Positions 44,979 through 54,216 of a stretch of 64,000 nucleotides of DNA are shown in pieces. Numbering within the stretch: position 1 is the stretch's first letter; the number at the start of each line of letters is the position of its first letter. Under the pieces are notes generated by a model. The model worked only from the letters and a program-made list of their open reading frames with translations. It had not been told where the DNA came from and did no database searches. This stretch comes from Candidatus Heimdallarchaeota archaeon B3_Heim (GTDB lineage: Archaea > Asgardarchaeota > Heimdallarchaeia > Hodarchaeales > Hodarchaeaceae), in NCBI GenBank assembly GCA_003144275.1, contig NJBF01000006.1, positions 45,677 through 109,676 of the forward strand, given 5' to 3'. A program made the position numbers and the translations under genes.

Positions 44979-45497
44979 TTAGACCTCCTTATTGGGTTGT
45001 GGTTTATAGGAAAAAGGTTTTTCTGGTAAAGTGTATGCTCTTCTCATAGGGTACAATTCGGAAATGTGTTTATGTTCATAATCGTCCCAATCTTCGGGGA
45101 GTAATAACCGTTTCAAGTTAGGATGCCCAGATACGTGAATTCCAAACATATCATACAGCTCCCTCTCGTGCCAATTCGCAGAAGCCCAGATGGATGTTAT
45201 TGAGGGAACTTGGGATTTATCTCGATCATCCAGCTTGACACGGACTTGGATGACCGTTGAATCTCCATCCCAGCGATCGATGTGATATACTACATCAAAA
45301 TGAGTTTCCCAATCAACTCCAGAAATAGCTTCCAAAGATGGAAATTCCAAATCCTGAGCTACAAAGGTCATTACCTCAAAAAGATTGTCAGAACTAGTTT
45401 TAATTTCAAGACGGGAATCAGCGATAATTTGAACATCATCGATTTTTCCTGAAAGTTTTTCCTGAATTTGCTTTCTGTGTTCCTCTATAGGCGTCAT
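44979..45497 (-). CDS. nuoC: NADH-quinone oxidoreductase-like subunit C
   Basis: A 172-residue 30-kDa-type subunit. The signature ANWHERELYDMFGIHVSGHP, followed by NLKRLLLPEDW, is diagnostic. It stabilises the NuoB-NuoD part of the peripheral arm. It overlaps nuoB by 4 bases and precedes nuoD by two bases. Confidence 0.94.
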   Translation of the reverse strand: MTPIEEHRKQIQEKLSGKIDDVQIIADSRLEIKTSSDNLFEVMTFVAQDLEFPSLEAISGVDWETHFDVVYHIDRWDGDSTVIQVRVKLDDRDKSQVPSITSIWASANWHERELYDMFGIHVSGHPNLKRLLLPEDWDDYEHKHISELYPMRRAYTLPEKPFSYKPQPNKEV

Positions 45498-46129
45498 TTC
45501 TCTTCTTCCTCCAGTAATTTGCCTTTAAGGATTATCCGATGATCTATCAAGGGAGGGGCTCTCTCATAGAACTCTCTAGGAAGCTCTCGAAGAGGTTCTG
45601 GGACATAAACACCATCTGCTTTTATTTTTTCTTGAAGACGATGAAGTCCAGCCCACATTGCTTCTGGTCTGGGGGGACAGCCTGGTACATAGATATCAAC
45701 AGGAATTACTTGATCAGTTCCTTCCAAAATTGTTGGAGCTTGCCAAAATGGACCTCCACTTATAGCACATTCTCCTGTAGCGAAAACCCACTTCGGTGCT
45801 GCCATCAAATCGTAAACGGTTCTCAATCGTGGAGCTGCTTTGATAGTCATTGGCCCATTAATCCATAGAACATCACAATGACGGGGACTTGCCCGAGCTA
45901 AAATTCCTATTCGCTCTGTATCATACCGAGAAGCCATTGTTGCAGCCATTTCAATAGCACAACATTTCATACCTAAAAATACTGGGTATAAACTGGCTCT
46001 TTGACTCCAATTCCTTAACCAATTCAGTATTACCGTCGTAAAATTTCGACTTTTCGTTAACACCACATTGGGCATTGGTTCATAGATTTCAAGCTCTCCA
46101 AGAGCTTTTAATTCTTTATATTCAGCCAT
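45494..46129 (-). CDS. nuoB: NADH-quinone oxidoreductase-like subunit B (N2 cluster)
   Basis: A 211-residue subunit holding the terminal [4Fe-4S] cluster N2. The four ligands are Cys56-Cys57 (MKCCAIEM), Cys121 (GECAISGG) and Cys151 (PGCPPRPEA). The tandem CC is typical of complex I. It hands electrons to quinone next to NuoD. It follows nuoA by three bases. Confidence 0.95.
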   Translation of the reverse strand: MAEYKELKALGELEIYEPMPNVVLTKSRNFTTVILNWLRNWSQRASLYPVFLGMKCCAIEMAATMASRYDTERIGILARASPRHCDVLWINGPMTIKAAPRLRTVYDLMAAPKWVFATGECAISGGPFWQAPTILEGTDQVIPVDIYVPGCPPRPEAMWAGLHRLQEKIKADGVYVPEPLRELPREFYERAPPLIDHRIILKGKLLEEEEK

Positions 46130-46132
46130 GCT

Positions 46133-46501
46133 CTACACCCAAGACATTGTTCCCTTTTTCATCCAAAAGAATACCCCGAATAGCACTAAAGCTGCGAAAA
46201 GCCCCATGACGATCATAATTGTTACTTGATTTGTAACAATCCTAAAAGAATAAGCCCAAAGAAGAAAAAGAATTGTTAAGATGTCAAATACTACAAAAAC
46301 CACTGCAAAAGTAAAGAATTGGATATTAAATCGTACTTGGGCAGTACCAATTGGTTTTTCTCCACATTCGTAAGTTGCTGTTGACGCTTTTAACCGGGGG
46401 ATACTAGGTGAAAGAATCAGCTGGATTATTTTGATAGCTATTGGACTTGCGAGACCTGCAATTAAAAATAAACCGAAGTGTGTGATTTGCTCGTCATACA
46501 T
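46133..46501 (-). CDS. nuoA: NADH-quinone oxidoreductase-like subunit A
   Basis: A 122-residue membrane subunit with three helices. TATYECGEKPIGTAQVRFNI is the conserved cytoplasmic loop of NuoA, including the Cys that marks active/deactive state changes in other organisms. FAVVFVVFDILTILFLLWAY is the second helix. It is the first gene of the operon; an inverted repeat and TATA box lie upstream. Confidence 0.94.
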   Translation of the reverse strand: MYDEQITHFGLFLIAGLASPIAIKIIQLILSPSIPRLKASTATYECGEKPIGTAQVRFNIQFFTFAVVFVVFDILTILFLLWAYSFRIVTNQVTIMIVMGLFAALVLFGVFFWMKKGTMSWV

Positions 46502-46548
46502 GAGATTCCCATTAATGAGTGAATTTGAGTTAAATTATGAATTAAATA

Positions 46549-46620
46549 ACCGATCACGAAGGTAGTTCGTATTATTTTTATGATCGGTATCTAACCTGTC
46601 CATAAATTTTCTTTTATAAA
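46549..46620 (-). promoter_or_regulatory. nuo operon promoter with nested inverted repeat at the predicted start
   Basis: TTTATAAA at 46613-46620 is a good TATA box for nuoA, predicting a start near 46590. From that point an 8-bp inverted repeat (ACCGATCA 46549-46556, TGATCGGT 46581-46588) encloses a 5-bp one (ACGAA/TTCGT, 46556-46560 and 46566-46570). It could be an operator or a leader structure. The rest of the 286-base gap holds AT-rich sequence, with TTTTATTAAC (about 46749-46758) as a candidate TATA for the divergent radical SAM gene. Confidence 0.45.
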
Positions 46621-46787
46621 CGATTTTCCCTTCAAACTACCCATTTATTAATATCTTTCTCGAAATGATTAGAGAATGAACAATAATTAACTATACCGTA
46701 ACAGTTCTGTAATTAGGATGCAACTTGTAAACATTGTAAACAGAGCATTTTATTAACTCAGAGATAAGCGCTCTTCCTGATGTTAGA

Positions 46788-48227
46788 GTGAAAATTCTTC
46801 TTGTAGTACCTCCCACAATTCTGGAGAAGACTATTTCAAAATATAAACTTGCATTCCTTAATTTTACCGCTCCACCTCTGGGTTTAGGTTATATAGCAGC
46901 AGTTTTAGAAAAACATGGCTACTCCAATATAAATATCCTTGATTCTCAAGCGTTAGCATTATCTCCGAATGATTACCGTAGATATTTAAAACGCTATAGA
47001 CCCGATTTTGTTGGCATTCAAACTCTTACACCAAATTTTGCAGATGCATTAGCGGCAGCAAAAATCGCTAAGGAACAAAATGTTCCAATTGTAGCTCTAG
47101 GGGGTTATCATCCTACTGCTATGCCTGATGAGAGTCTTCTTCTTGGGAAAGGCAATGTTGATCTTATTTTTAGGGGTGAAGCAGAATATTCAATCTTAGA
47201 ATTTATCCAAAAGTACGAAAAAGGTCAGGATTGGACAAATATAAAAGGAATTTCATTTTTAAAGGAAATACCCCAGCATAATCCTCCCGCTCCACTAATT
47301 CAAGATTTAGATACGTTACCTTTGCCTTCTCGCCATTTACTCCCAATGGATCGGTATAAAATCTTTGGATCTGCTTTCCCAGCAACTTCGGTTATCACTA
47401 GCCGTGGATGTCCTTTTTCATGCGATTTTTGTAGTGTATCGGCTTTTTACGGTGCAAAGTGGCGACCAAGGTCACCGGAAAAAATAGCCGAGGAAGTTCG
47501 ATTTTTAAGAGAAGTAATGGATATAAAAGCCACAGCTTTTGTTGACGACTTATTCTTCATCTCTAATAAAAGAGTCAAGATTCTTTCCAGTGCTCTTTCA
47601 AGAATTAAAGATATTTACTGGGGAGCTACAACCCGTGCTGACAAAGGAGATCTTGAATTATTAACTTTGATGCGCAGAGCAGGCTGTCGTCTGGTGTTCG
47701 TAGGAGTAGAATCTGGAAATCAAATGATATTAGATCAAATCCATAAAAAAACGACATTAACCCAAATTGAAAGATACTTCGACAATATTAAAAAATCTCG
47801 TATGGATTCTCTCGCCTCTGTTTCGTTTGGTTTCCCTGGGGAAACAAAAAAGACCATTGAGTCAACTGTTGATTGGGTAATAAATCGTCTTGACCCTTCA
47901 CTTGCATTATTTACTCTAGCTACACCTTATCCTGGAACAGAATTTTATGAGAAGATGCTCGCAGAAGGAAGAATTAAAGAGCATGATTATTCTAAATACA
48001 ATCTCTTTTATCCAATCACAGAACTATCAGGATTGACTAGAGATGAGATGAAGACATTAACCAAAATGGCATATAAACGCTTTTATATGCGCCCACGCAA
48101 AATTTTTCAAAATACAATGCGAGAATTGCGTTATTCTATGGAAAGTTATGGTTTTGGACAATTTTTATATAATAGTAAAGTTTTTGCAAAAGGAATCATC
48201 AATATGAAGATTCTTACCTCAATGTAA
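46788..48227 (+). CDS. B12-binding radical SAM protein
   Basis: A 479-residue enzyme. An N-terminal cobalamin-binding Rossmann domain (about 1-145) is followed by a radical SAM core with Cys208-Cys212-Cys215 (CPFSCDFC). GESGN-like and PGET motifs (VGVESGN, FGFPGETK) are also present. Such enzymes (BchE/HpnP-like class) methylate or rearrange unactivated carbons. The DxHxxG cobalamin-ligand motif is not seen: LDSQAL sits where it is expected, so base-off binding without a His ligand is possible. Start is a GTG at 46788. It is divergent from the nuo operon. Substrate unknown; lipid or cofactor modification are candidates. Confidence 0.8.
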   Translation: MKILLVVPPTILEKTISKYKLAFLNFTAPPLGLGYIAAVLEKHGYSNINILDSQALALSPNDYRRYLKRYRPDFVGIQTLTPNFADALAAAKIAKEQNVPIVALGGYHPTAMPDESLLLGKGNVDLIFRGEAEYSILEFIQKYEKGQDWTNIKGISFLKEIPQHNPPAPLIQDLDTLPLPSRHLLPMDRYKIFGSAFPATSVITSRGCPFSCDFCSVSAFYGAKWRPRSPEKIAEEVRFLREVMDIKATAFVDDLFFISNKRVKILSSALSRIKDIYWGATTRADKGDLELLTLMRRAGCRLVFVGVESGNQMILDQIHKKTTLTQIERYFDNIKKSRMDSLASVSFGFPGETKKTIESTVDWVINRLDPSLALFTLATPYPGTEFYEKMLAEGRIKEHDYSKYNLFYPITELSGLTRDEMKTLTKMAYKRFYMRPRKIFQNTMRELRYSMESYGFGQFLYNSKVFAKGIINMKILTSM

Positions 48228-48232
48228 CATAA

Positions 48233-48478
48233 TTAAACAAAATTTCTTCCTTTTGAAGTCAGAACAAAGGAATTTGGTCTCGATTCAATCTCCTTAATCA
48301 AACCTCTCTTCTCCAATTGATGAACAGCCTTCTCAAAATTAGAGTCTTCCAAAGTCTTGCCTGTTACTTTATTCATTTCTTGAAGTTGGCCCTTGACAAG
48401 CAATATATGAATATCTCGCTGTTGCGAAATGATTTCTAAAATAGATAAAGATAAATTAGTCAGTTCACTATCATTCAC
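48233..48478 (-). CDS. small winged-helix-like protein (81 aa)
   Basis: An 81-residue protein. LSLSILEIISQQRD, then FEKAVHQLEKRGLIKEIES and FVLTSKGRNF follow the helix-turn-helix and wing pattern of small archaeal DNA-binding proteins. No conventional ribosome site is clear. It converges with the radical SAM gene, with 5 bases between stops. It may be a local regulator, but targets are unknown. Confidence 0.5.
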   Translation of the reverse strand: MNDSELTNLSLSILEIISQQRDIHILLVKGQLQEMNKVTGKTLEDSNFEKAVHQLEKRGLIKEIESRPNSFVLTSKGRNFV

Positions 48479-48698
48479 TTAATTTCATCTCAGATTTGGA
48501 TTATAATCGCTTTATCAGCCTTTCAAATTGAGACATTCGTCTCTCGAATACTGATTTTTCTTATTATTCGTGCAAATTTTCGGTTTAATATAAAAAACAA
48601 TAAAAGGTTATAAGGAAATATTCATACGACCTTCTCAATAATTCAAAATAGATTACACGAACCAAGAAATTCAAGCTTCAAATTCGAGGTGATTCAAG

Positions 48699-49286
48699 TT
48701 GGAGGATATTAAAGCATTAATTACCAAAGCAAAGGCCCTAAAACAAAGTAAACAAGTTGCGGAAGCAATTAATATTCTTAATCAGGCACATGAGATTGGA
48801 ATTACAAATAATGAAGTTGAAAATCTTGTAGATATCCATAATCAGTTAATGTTACTTCATTATCAAAATGATGATTCTGAATCCTTTCAAAAATCCTTTA
48901 AATTTGCACGTACTTTAGCAGCTAGAATTAATTATAACAAAGGTCTTGTAGAAAGCTATATGAATAAGGCTTGGATCGAAACCGATAACAAAAACTTTAT
49001 TGAGGCTATAACACACGCATCTCAAGCTTTAGCAATTGATGAAATTTTAGAAAGTGCAACAGCTTTTACTACAGCCTTGTACATTATTTCTGAAGCAAAT
49101 TACAGTGTAGGAGACAACGTAAAGGGGGATAAATACAAACAACTCTACCAAGATAAATTAATGAAATTGACGGAGAGCGAGGAACAGGTACTTAAAAGCA
49201 TTGAAGGATTATCTGTGGGGATAGCTAAAGAAGAAGATTTAGACTCACGCGTTAAACAGGCTTTACAAGAGCTAGATTCTTTCTAA
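48699..49286 (+). CDS. helical-repeat (TPR-like) protein of unknown function
   Basis: A 195-residue protein rich in paired amphipathic helices. KAKALKQSKQVAEAINILNQAHEIG and NKAWIETDNKNFIEAITHAS, then QALAIDEILES resemble tetratricopeptide repeats, which mediate protein binding. No catalytic motif is seen. The start is a TTG at 48699 with GAGGTG 7 nt upstream, a strong site. It stands upstream of the M24 peptidase gene on the same strand with an 81-base gap. Confidence 0.6.
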   Translation: MEDIKALITKAKALKQSKQVAEAINILNQAHEIGITNNEVENLVDIHNQLMLLHYQNDDSESFQKSFKFARTLAARINYNKGLVESYMNKAWIETDNKNFIEAITHASQALAIDEILESATAFTTALYIISEANYSVGDNVKGDKYKQLYQDKLMKLTESEEQVLKSIEGLSVGIAKEEDLDSRVKQALQELDSF

Positions 49287-49367
49287 GCTCTACATTTCTT
49301 CCACATTGTTCATATTCGCGTTACTAAGTTTCATTGCCTTGGAATTTATTCCCTATGAGGTATATTT

Positions 49368-50549
49368 GTGGTCTCTAACTATTCTTTGGTTCCAAAAAAA
49401 GAAATTGAAAAAAGACATGGTCAATTAAGGAAAAAACTCTCCAAATTAGACGTATCTGGTGTTCTCTTATTCTCAACTGTTGAAATATTTTATTACTCAG
49501 GAATAGGATTGGAGGGTGCTCTATATATCCCGCAAGAAGGCGAACCAATTCATTTAGTAAAACGAAATATTGAATTAGCAACTGAATTTTCTTCTATTTC
49601 TAATATTATTTACTTTGGAAGATTATCTCAAATCTTTGATACCTTAAAAATTAATGCCAGGAGTAAAATAGGGGTTGAATTAGATATTCTTCCTTATTCT
49701 CATGTAGAATTCCTTAAGACACTAAAAAAAGAAATCACCCTTGTTAATGTAAATCAATTCCTCAGAAAACAACGTGCAGTAAAGACGAACTATGAAATTT
49801 CTCAGATAAAAATGGCAGCTAAACTAGTTGATCAATCTTTTGAGTACTGTCTGGAAATTGCTACACCTGAAATGACTGAAATTGAGTTAGCGGCGAAATT
49901 AGATAAATGGCTACTCAATAATGGTCACCGAGGTTATATAACTACGCGAGCATTTAATTCGGCATTATTAAATTTTTCATATGTAATTAGCAAGTCGTCT
50001 TCAATTCTTAATATTCATTTCACACCTATTTCTGGTTGGGGTTTATCATTAAAATATCCTTATGGACCATCAACTCAAAAAATTGGAAAAGATCCCTTTT
50101 TTGTAGATACATGTGGTAATTATAATGGATACATATCTGATACAACACGAACATTTGTTCACGGTAAATTTGATCCTGAAACCAGGTATCAACTTGAAGC
50201 ACTACAACACGTGAAGCAATTACTATTGAAGGAATTAAAACCAGGTATTAATCTTGGGGAAGTTTATACAAGGGCAATGAATTTAGCTAATGAATTAGGC
50301 ATTAGTAATAATTTCATGGGAGAAGCTAACGACAAGGTTCAATTCTTAGGTCATGGTGTAGGATTGGAATTAGATGAGCTACCAATTCTCTATGCTAAGG
50401 GAGGCCAGACAGAATCGGGAAACATTCTTGCATGTGAACCTAAATTCATCGAAAAAGGACGAAAAGTATTGGGCATTGAAGATACTTATGCGATCACCGA
50501 ATCAGGAACTCACTTACTGTCACAATCACCAGACTATTTTGAAATTTAA
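49368..50549 (+). CDS. M24-family metallopeptidase (Xaa-Pro dipeptidase/aminopeptidase-like)
   Basis: A 393-residue pita-bread-fold enzyme. The N-terminal creatinase-like domain spans about 1-140 and the catalytic domain the rest. All five metal ligands are present: Asp247, Asp258 (GYISDTTRTF), His329 (LGHGVGLEL), Glu357 (CEPKF) and Glu371 (GIEDTYAI). It is expected to cleave Xaa-Pro bonds in short peptides; creatinase-type activity is possible since the family is diverse. Start is a GTG at 49368 with GAGGT 7 nt upstream. It is followed 18 nt later by an MFS carrier, suggesting uptake and processing of one substrate. Confidence 0.8.
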   Translation: MVSNYSLVPKKEIEKRHGQLRKKLSKLDVSGVLLFSTVEIFYYSGIGLEGALYIPQEGEPIHLVKRNIELATEFSSISNIIYFGRLSQIFDTLKINARSKIGVELDILPYSHVEFLKTLKKEITLVNVNQFLRKQRAVKTNYEISQIKMAAKLVDQSFEYCLEIATPEMTEIELAAKLDKWLLNNGHRGYITTRAFNSALLNFSYVISKSSSILNIHFTPISGWGLSLKYPYGPSTQKIGKDPFFVDTCGNYNGYISDTTRTFVHGKFDPETRYQLEALQHVKQLLLKELKPGINLGEVYTRAMNLANELGISNNFMGEANDKVQFLGHGVGLELDELPILYAKGGQTESGNILACEPKFIEKGRKVLGIEDTYAITESGTHLLSQSPDYFEI

Positions 50550-50567
50550 TTTTATGAGGTATTCTTA

Positions 50568-51845
50568 ATGGAAAATTCCCGAAATTCCTTTAAATCATTT
50601 TTTTTTGATTTATACTTAAATCCAACCTTATTATTGATTGCTTTTTATCAAATAATTGCAACAGGAGCTTTTACAGCCCAACAAATATTATTAGCAGCTT
50701 ATTTGGATGATTTAGGTTACTTAGAAGCCCTCAGTCTAGTAAGTGGGTTAATTCTCGCAATATATTTTGTCTTCTGGTTTATCTTAGGACCTATAAGTGG
50801 TTCACTGAGTGATTTGCATGGTCGGAAATTTTTGATCATTTCCGCTAATATTGTCAGCGGCTTTGGATTCATTGGATTAGTTCTTTTCCAACATCCATTA
50901 TTGTTGTTTATGGTTAATGGAATATTAGGGATAGGTGCAGCATTACGTATTGGATCTGTTATTGCCCTATGGATTCAACATAGTCCAAAGGATCGTATTG
51001 GTGAATCTATGGCTTACATAAATATCATTTTAGGAATTGGAGGAATTGGTGCGACAATTATTGGCTTTATTCTTTGGTCAGAGATCAAAGAAGTTTCATT
51101 TTTTGTTTTCGGTATTCTACTGCTATTTTCAGCTATATTAATCCTTCCTATATCCGATGAGGGTGACTATATTCCTTTTTCATTTGGCGGAACTCGTGAT
51201 ATGGTAAGATCCAAGCTCTCAACAAAAATCTCAGATAACTTCTTTTTAACTCCTCCAATTATTAAACTAGGCATCCATTGGTTAGCACTATCTGCCATCG
51301 TCTCATTTGGAACCTTCTTAATTCCGATTATTGATAGAATTATTGAGGAATTACCCCCAGATGTAGTTCTCCCTTTGGTTCCCCTATTTACCGTTGGTGT
51401 GGCAATGATGATAGCTGCTTTTACAGGATTAATATTTTGGGGAAGAATATCAGACAAGTGGGCTAGACGTCCAGTCTTGATTATAGGGTTTACTAGCACA
51501 GCTATATTAATGGTGACAATTTTTTTGATCTTTCAATTTAACCAAATTCCAATGATCATAGAAGGACTCAACACTGCAGATACTCTTGTCATAATTCTTG
51601 TTTTGATAATAGTAGCCCTCTTTTTCACAATGACTTCTCTCATACCTACTCCTATGGCTTGGATTGTAGATATTATGGGGAAGGAAAATCTGGGAAAGGC
51701 GATGTCACTGCGTCAAGCACTCATTGCTATCGGAACAATATTCGGTACCTTTATAGGTGGATTTGTTATAGGAACATTTGGTATTAGTGGCTTGATTTTG
51801 GTTATATTGATTTGCCTAATAATCTCTGCTATAATAATCGTGTGA
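50568..51845 (+). CDS. major facilitator superfamily transporter
   Basis: A 425-residue protein with about twelve membrane helices. GPISGSLSDLHGRKFLII is the classic MFS loop motif between helices 2 and 3, and GRISDKWARRPVLIIGF is its repeat in the second half. It ends in a hydrophobic helix. GAGG lies about 9 nt before the ATG. It is in line with the M24 peptidase and a phosphohexomutase-family enzyme. The substrate is not evident; a peptide, nucleoside or sugar is possible. Confidence 0.8.
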   Translation: MENSRNSFKSFFFDLYLNPTLLLIAFYQIIATGAFTAQQILLAAYLDDLGYLEALSLVSGLILAIYFVFWFILGPISGSLSDLHGRKFLIISANIVSGFGFIGLVLFQHPLLLFMVNGILGIGAALRIGSVIALWIQHSPKDRIGESMAYINIILGIGGIGATIIGFILWSEIKEVSFFVFGILLLFSAILILPISDEGDYIPFSFGGTRDMVRSKLSTKISDNFFLTPPIIKLGIHWLALSAIVSFGTFLIPIIDRIIEELPPDVVLPLVPLFTVGVAMMIAAFTGLIFWGRISDKWARRPVLIIGFTSTAILMVTIFLIFQFNQIPMIIEGLNTADTLVIILVLIIVALFFTMTSLIPTPMAWIVDIMGKENLGKAMSLRQALIAIGTIFGTFIGGFVIGTFGISGLILVILICLIISAIIIV

Positions 51846-51912
51846 GAATTTGTCAAAAATGAATTTGATCTAGTGAAAAATCATTAATATTGCATCATTT
51901 TCCACTTTTCTT

Positions 51913-53298
51913 ATGGGTCAATGGTTTGGTAGCTCAGGTGTTAGAGGCACCTATGCTGAAATATCCCCAAATTTTGGATTTAAATTAGGTATGGCCGTTG
52001 GAGAAACTTTTAAACTTAATAAACCAGTATTAATTGCCTCTGATATAAGAGCAACTGGAGATATTCTTAAATTTTGTTTCATGAGTGGTTTTTCAAGCGT
52101 TTCTGGTAATATTATTGACATTGGCTTGAATCCAACTCCAGTACTGTCTTATATATCAGATATTCAGGATACTTTAGGAATAATGATTACGGCTTCACAT
52201 AATCCACCTGGAAATAATGGTTTCAAACTTTTCTGGAAGGGAGGGGAATGTAAGGAAGCGGTTGAGGGAAAAATTGAAGAGAGAATACGTTCATCGACTT
52301 TTCCAAGTATTAATTATGTCTATAATCAATCAGAATGGAATTCGGTAGGTACTGGCTCATTTACAAACCCAAAACCTATTATTGATGATTATATTGCCCT
52401 ATTGATACAGAAACTCAAAATTCCAAATACAAATCTCAAATTAGTTATCGATTGCGCGAATAATGTCCCCAATCTTGTAACTCCTCTAGTCTTGAAAAAA
52501 TTAGGTTTTATGACAGTTACTGAGATTAATAGCCATCTAGACGCTTCATTTCCAGGACGACCAAGCGAACCTACAGCCGAAAATTTACAAAGGTTAATTT
52601 CTAGAGTTAAGGAAGAAAATGCTGAAGTTGGAATAGCCCATGATGGGGATGGGGATAGATTTGCCATCATTGATGAAAAAGGAAGTCTAATTAAAGCGAC
52701 AACTCTCATTAACTTCTTTCTAGATCATTTGGATTATTCAAATACGGACAAGGGAATAGTCTATCTTACGAGTGACTGTACTAGTGAAGCAGCAAGTATA
52801 GCAAAGCAACATGGAGCTATAGTTAAAACTAGTCGCATAGGACGAAATAGAGAGCATGTGAATGAGCCAGGAGTCATATTTCTAGCTGAACCAAATAAAC
52901 TAGTCTTTCCAGAGCTTGGTAACTGGATTGATGGCTTATTCCCAGTCCTAAAACTTATCGAAATTGTGAGAAAACAAAAATTGTCTGTTGTTATGCAAAG
53001 ATATGAACAAAGAAAAACACTGAGGAAGGCGTTCATATATAGTCAAAGTGATATGCAATACATTCACGACCATATACAAAATCTACCCTCTTTGTGGTCC
53101 CAACAGATTGAGAGAGTCATAAAACTTGATGGATTGAAACTGTATTTTAAAAATAAGTCGAGTGTTCTAATTAGGTTCTCAGGAACAGAACCTAAAGTGA
53201 AATTTTACTTAGAATCAGAATCTGACTCAATGAATAATAATTTACTTTCTAAACTAATATCAGAATTTAATTTACAGGGAGAACATTTGGATTGTTAA
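51913..53298 (+). CDS. alpha-D-phosphohexomutase family enzyme (possible phosphopentomutase)
   Basis: A 461-residue member of the phosphoglucomutase/phosphomannomutase family. Ser95 in TASHNPPG is the phosphorylated catalytic serine; the Mg site is DGDGDR (244-249); and RFSGTEPK near the C-terminus binds phosphate. The usual sugar-binding GEMSGH-like loop reads AEPNKLVFP, which is unusual and suggests a non-standard substrate. In Thermococcus a protein of this family is a phosphopentomutase. Because it sits directly before uridine phosphorylase and a PfkB kinase, ribose-1-phosphate to ribose-5-phosphate conversion is likely. Phosphomannomutase is the alternative. Confidence 0.8.
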   Translation: MGQWFGSSGVRGTYAEISPNFGFKLGMAVGETFKLNKPVLIASDIRATGDILKFCFMSGFSSVSGNIIDIGLNPTPVLSYISDIQDTLGIMITASHNPPGNNGFKLFWKGGECKEAVEGKIEERIRSSTFPSINYVYNQSEWNSVGTGSFTNPKPIIDDYIALLIQKLKIPNTNLKLVIDCANNVPNLVTPLVLKKLGFMTVTEINSHLDASFPGRPSEPTAENLQRLISRVKEENAEVGIAHDGDGDRFAIIDEKGSLIKATTLINFFLDHLDYSNTDKGIVYLTSDCTSEAASIAKQHGAIVKTSRIGRNREHVNEPGVIFLAEPNKLVFPELGNWIDGLFPVLKLIEIVRKQKLSVVMQRYEQRKTLRKAFIYSQSDMQYIHDHIQNLPSLWSQQIERVIKLDGLKLYFKNKSSVLIRFSGTEPKVKFYLESESDSMNNNLLSKLISEFNLQGEHLDC

Positions 53299-53321
53299 CA
53301 TAGGATCTAATAACTGCTGAT

Positions 53322-54197
53322 GTGAAAGCGTTGAATAAAAAAGCTACAGGTGACATCAAAGGAGTGGACATAGTTTCAGATGAGGAGGGAAGACAATATC
53401 ACATAGGATTGGCCAAAGGAGACTTAACTGAAAACATAATATTGGTTGGGGATCCCGCAAGACCAAACTTAGTGAAACATCTGTTTTCAGAAATATATTT
53501 TGAAACACAAGTTCGAGAATTTCTTACTATTACTGGTCGGATTGGAGAGACAGATATCTCAATTATGAGTACTGGTATTGGTCCAAGTAACATTGAAATC
53601 TGCATGGTTGAAATCATGCAAATTTGTAAATCACCAACAATAATTCGTGCTGGGAGTTGTGGGGGTTTGCAATTATATCTCAACATTGGAGATTTAGTCA
53701 TATCTACTGGATCAGTTCGTTTTGAGGACACCAGTTTGTATTTTATTCCTGAAGGTTACCCTGCAATTGCTGATTGGGAAGTCATATTGGCTTTAGGTGA
53801 AGCTGCAAGAAAAAAAAATTATTCTTATCACATAGGTCTCTCAGCGTCTGGATCAGGATTTTATGGAGCTCAAGGAAGGGATATTCCAGGATTACCTGTA
53901 AAAAATCCCAATGCTATTAACTATTTAACACAAGTGAACGTATTAAACTTCGAGATGGAGGCTTCGACGCTATTTAATTTAGCACAAATTTCTGGTTTGA
54001 GATCAGGTATGGTAAGTACGGTTTTTGCTAATCGTGTCACAAATGAATTTATTACTAATGAGTTCAAACATGATGCTGAGATTAATTGCGTGAAGACTGC
54101 TATTGATGCGATAACAATCCTTGAACAAATGGATCAAGAGAAAACAAAACATAAGTCAAGATATTGGTCTCCTAAGATGAAGATACCTAATAAGTAA
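53322..54197 (+). CDS. udp: uridine phosphorylase (nucleoside phosphorylase family)
   Basis: A 291-residue PNP/UDP-family phosphorylase. GDPARPNLVKHL, STGIGPSNIEI, IIRAGSCGGLQLYLNIGDLV and EMEASTLFNLAQISGLRSGM match E. coli uridine phosphorylase block by block, including EMEASTL with the ribose-binding Glu. It splits uridine with phosphate into uracil and ribose-1-phosphate. The start is a GTG at 53322 with a weak site. It is between the mutase and a PfkB kinase. The uracil released could feed the preA and hydantoinase genes at the other end of the window. Confidence 0.85.
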   Translation: MKALNKKATGDIKGVDIVSDEEGRQYHIGLAKGDLTENIILVGDPARPNLVKHLFSEIYFETQVREFLTITGRIGETDISIMSTGIGPSNIEICMVEIMQICKSPTIIRAGSCGGLQLYLNIGDLVISTGSVRFEDTSLYFIPEGYPAIADWEVILALGEAARKKNYSYHIGLSASGSGFYGAQGRDIPGLPVKNPNAINYLTQVNVLNFEMEASTLFNLAQISGLRSGMVSTVFANRVTNEFITNEFKHDAEINCVKTAIDAITILEQMDQEKTKHKSRYWSPKMKIPNK

Positions 54198-54216
54198 GGA
54201 TCTAGTGTAATTTAAG

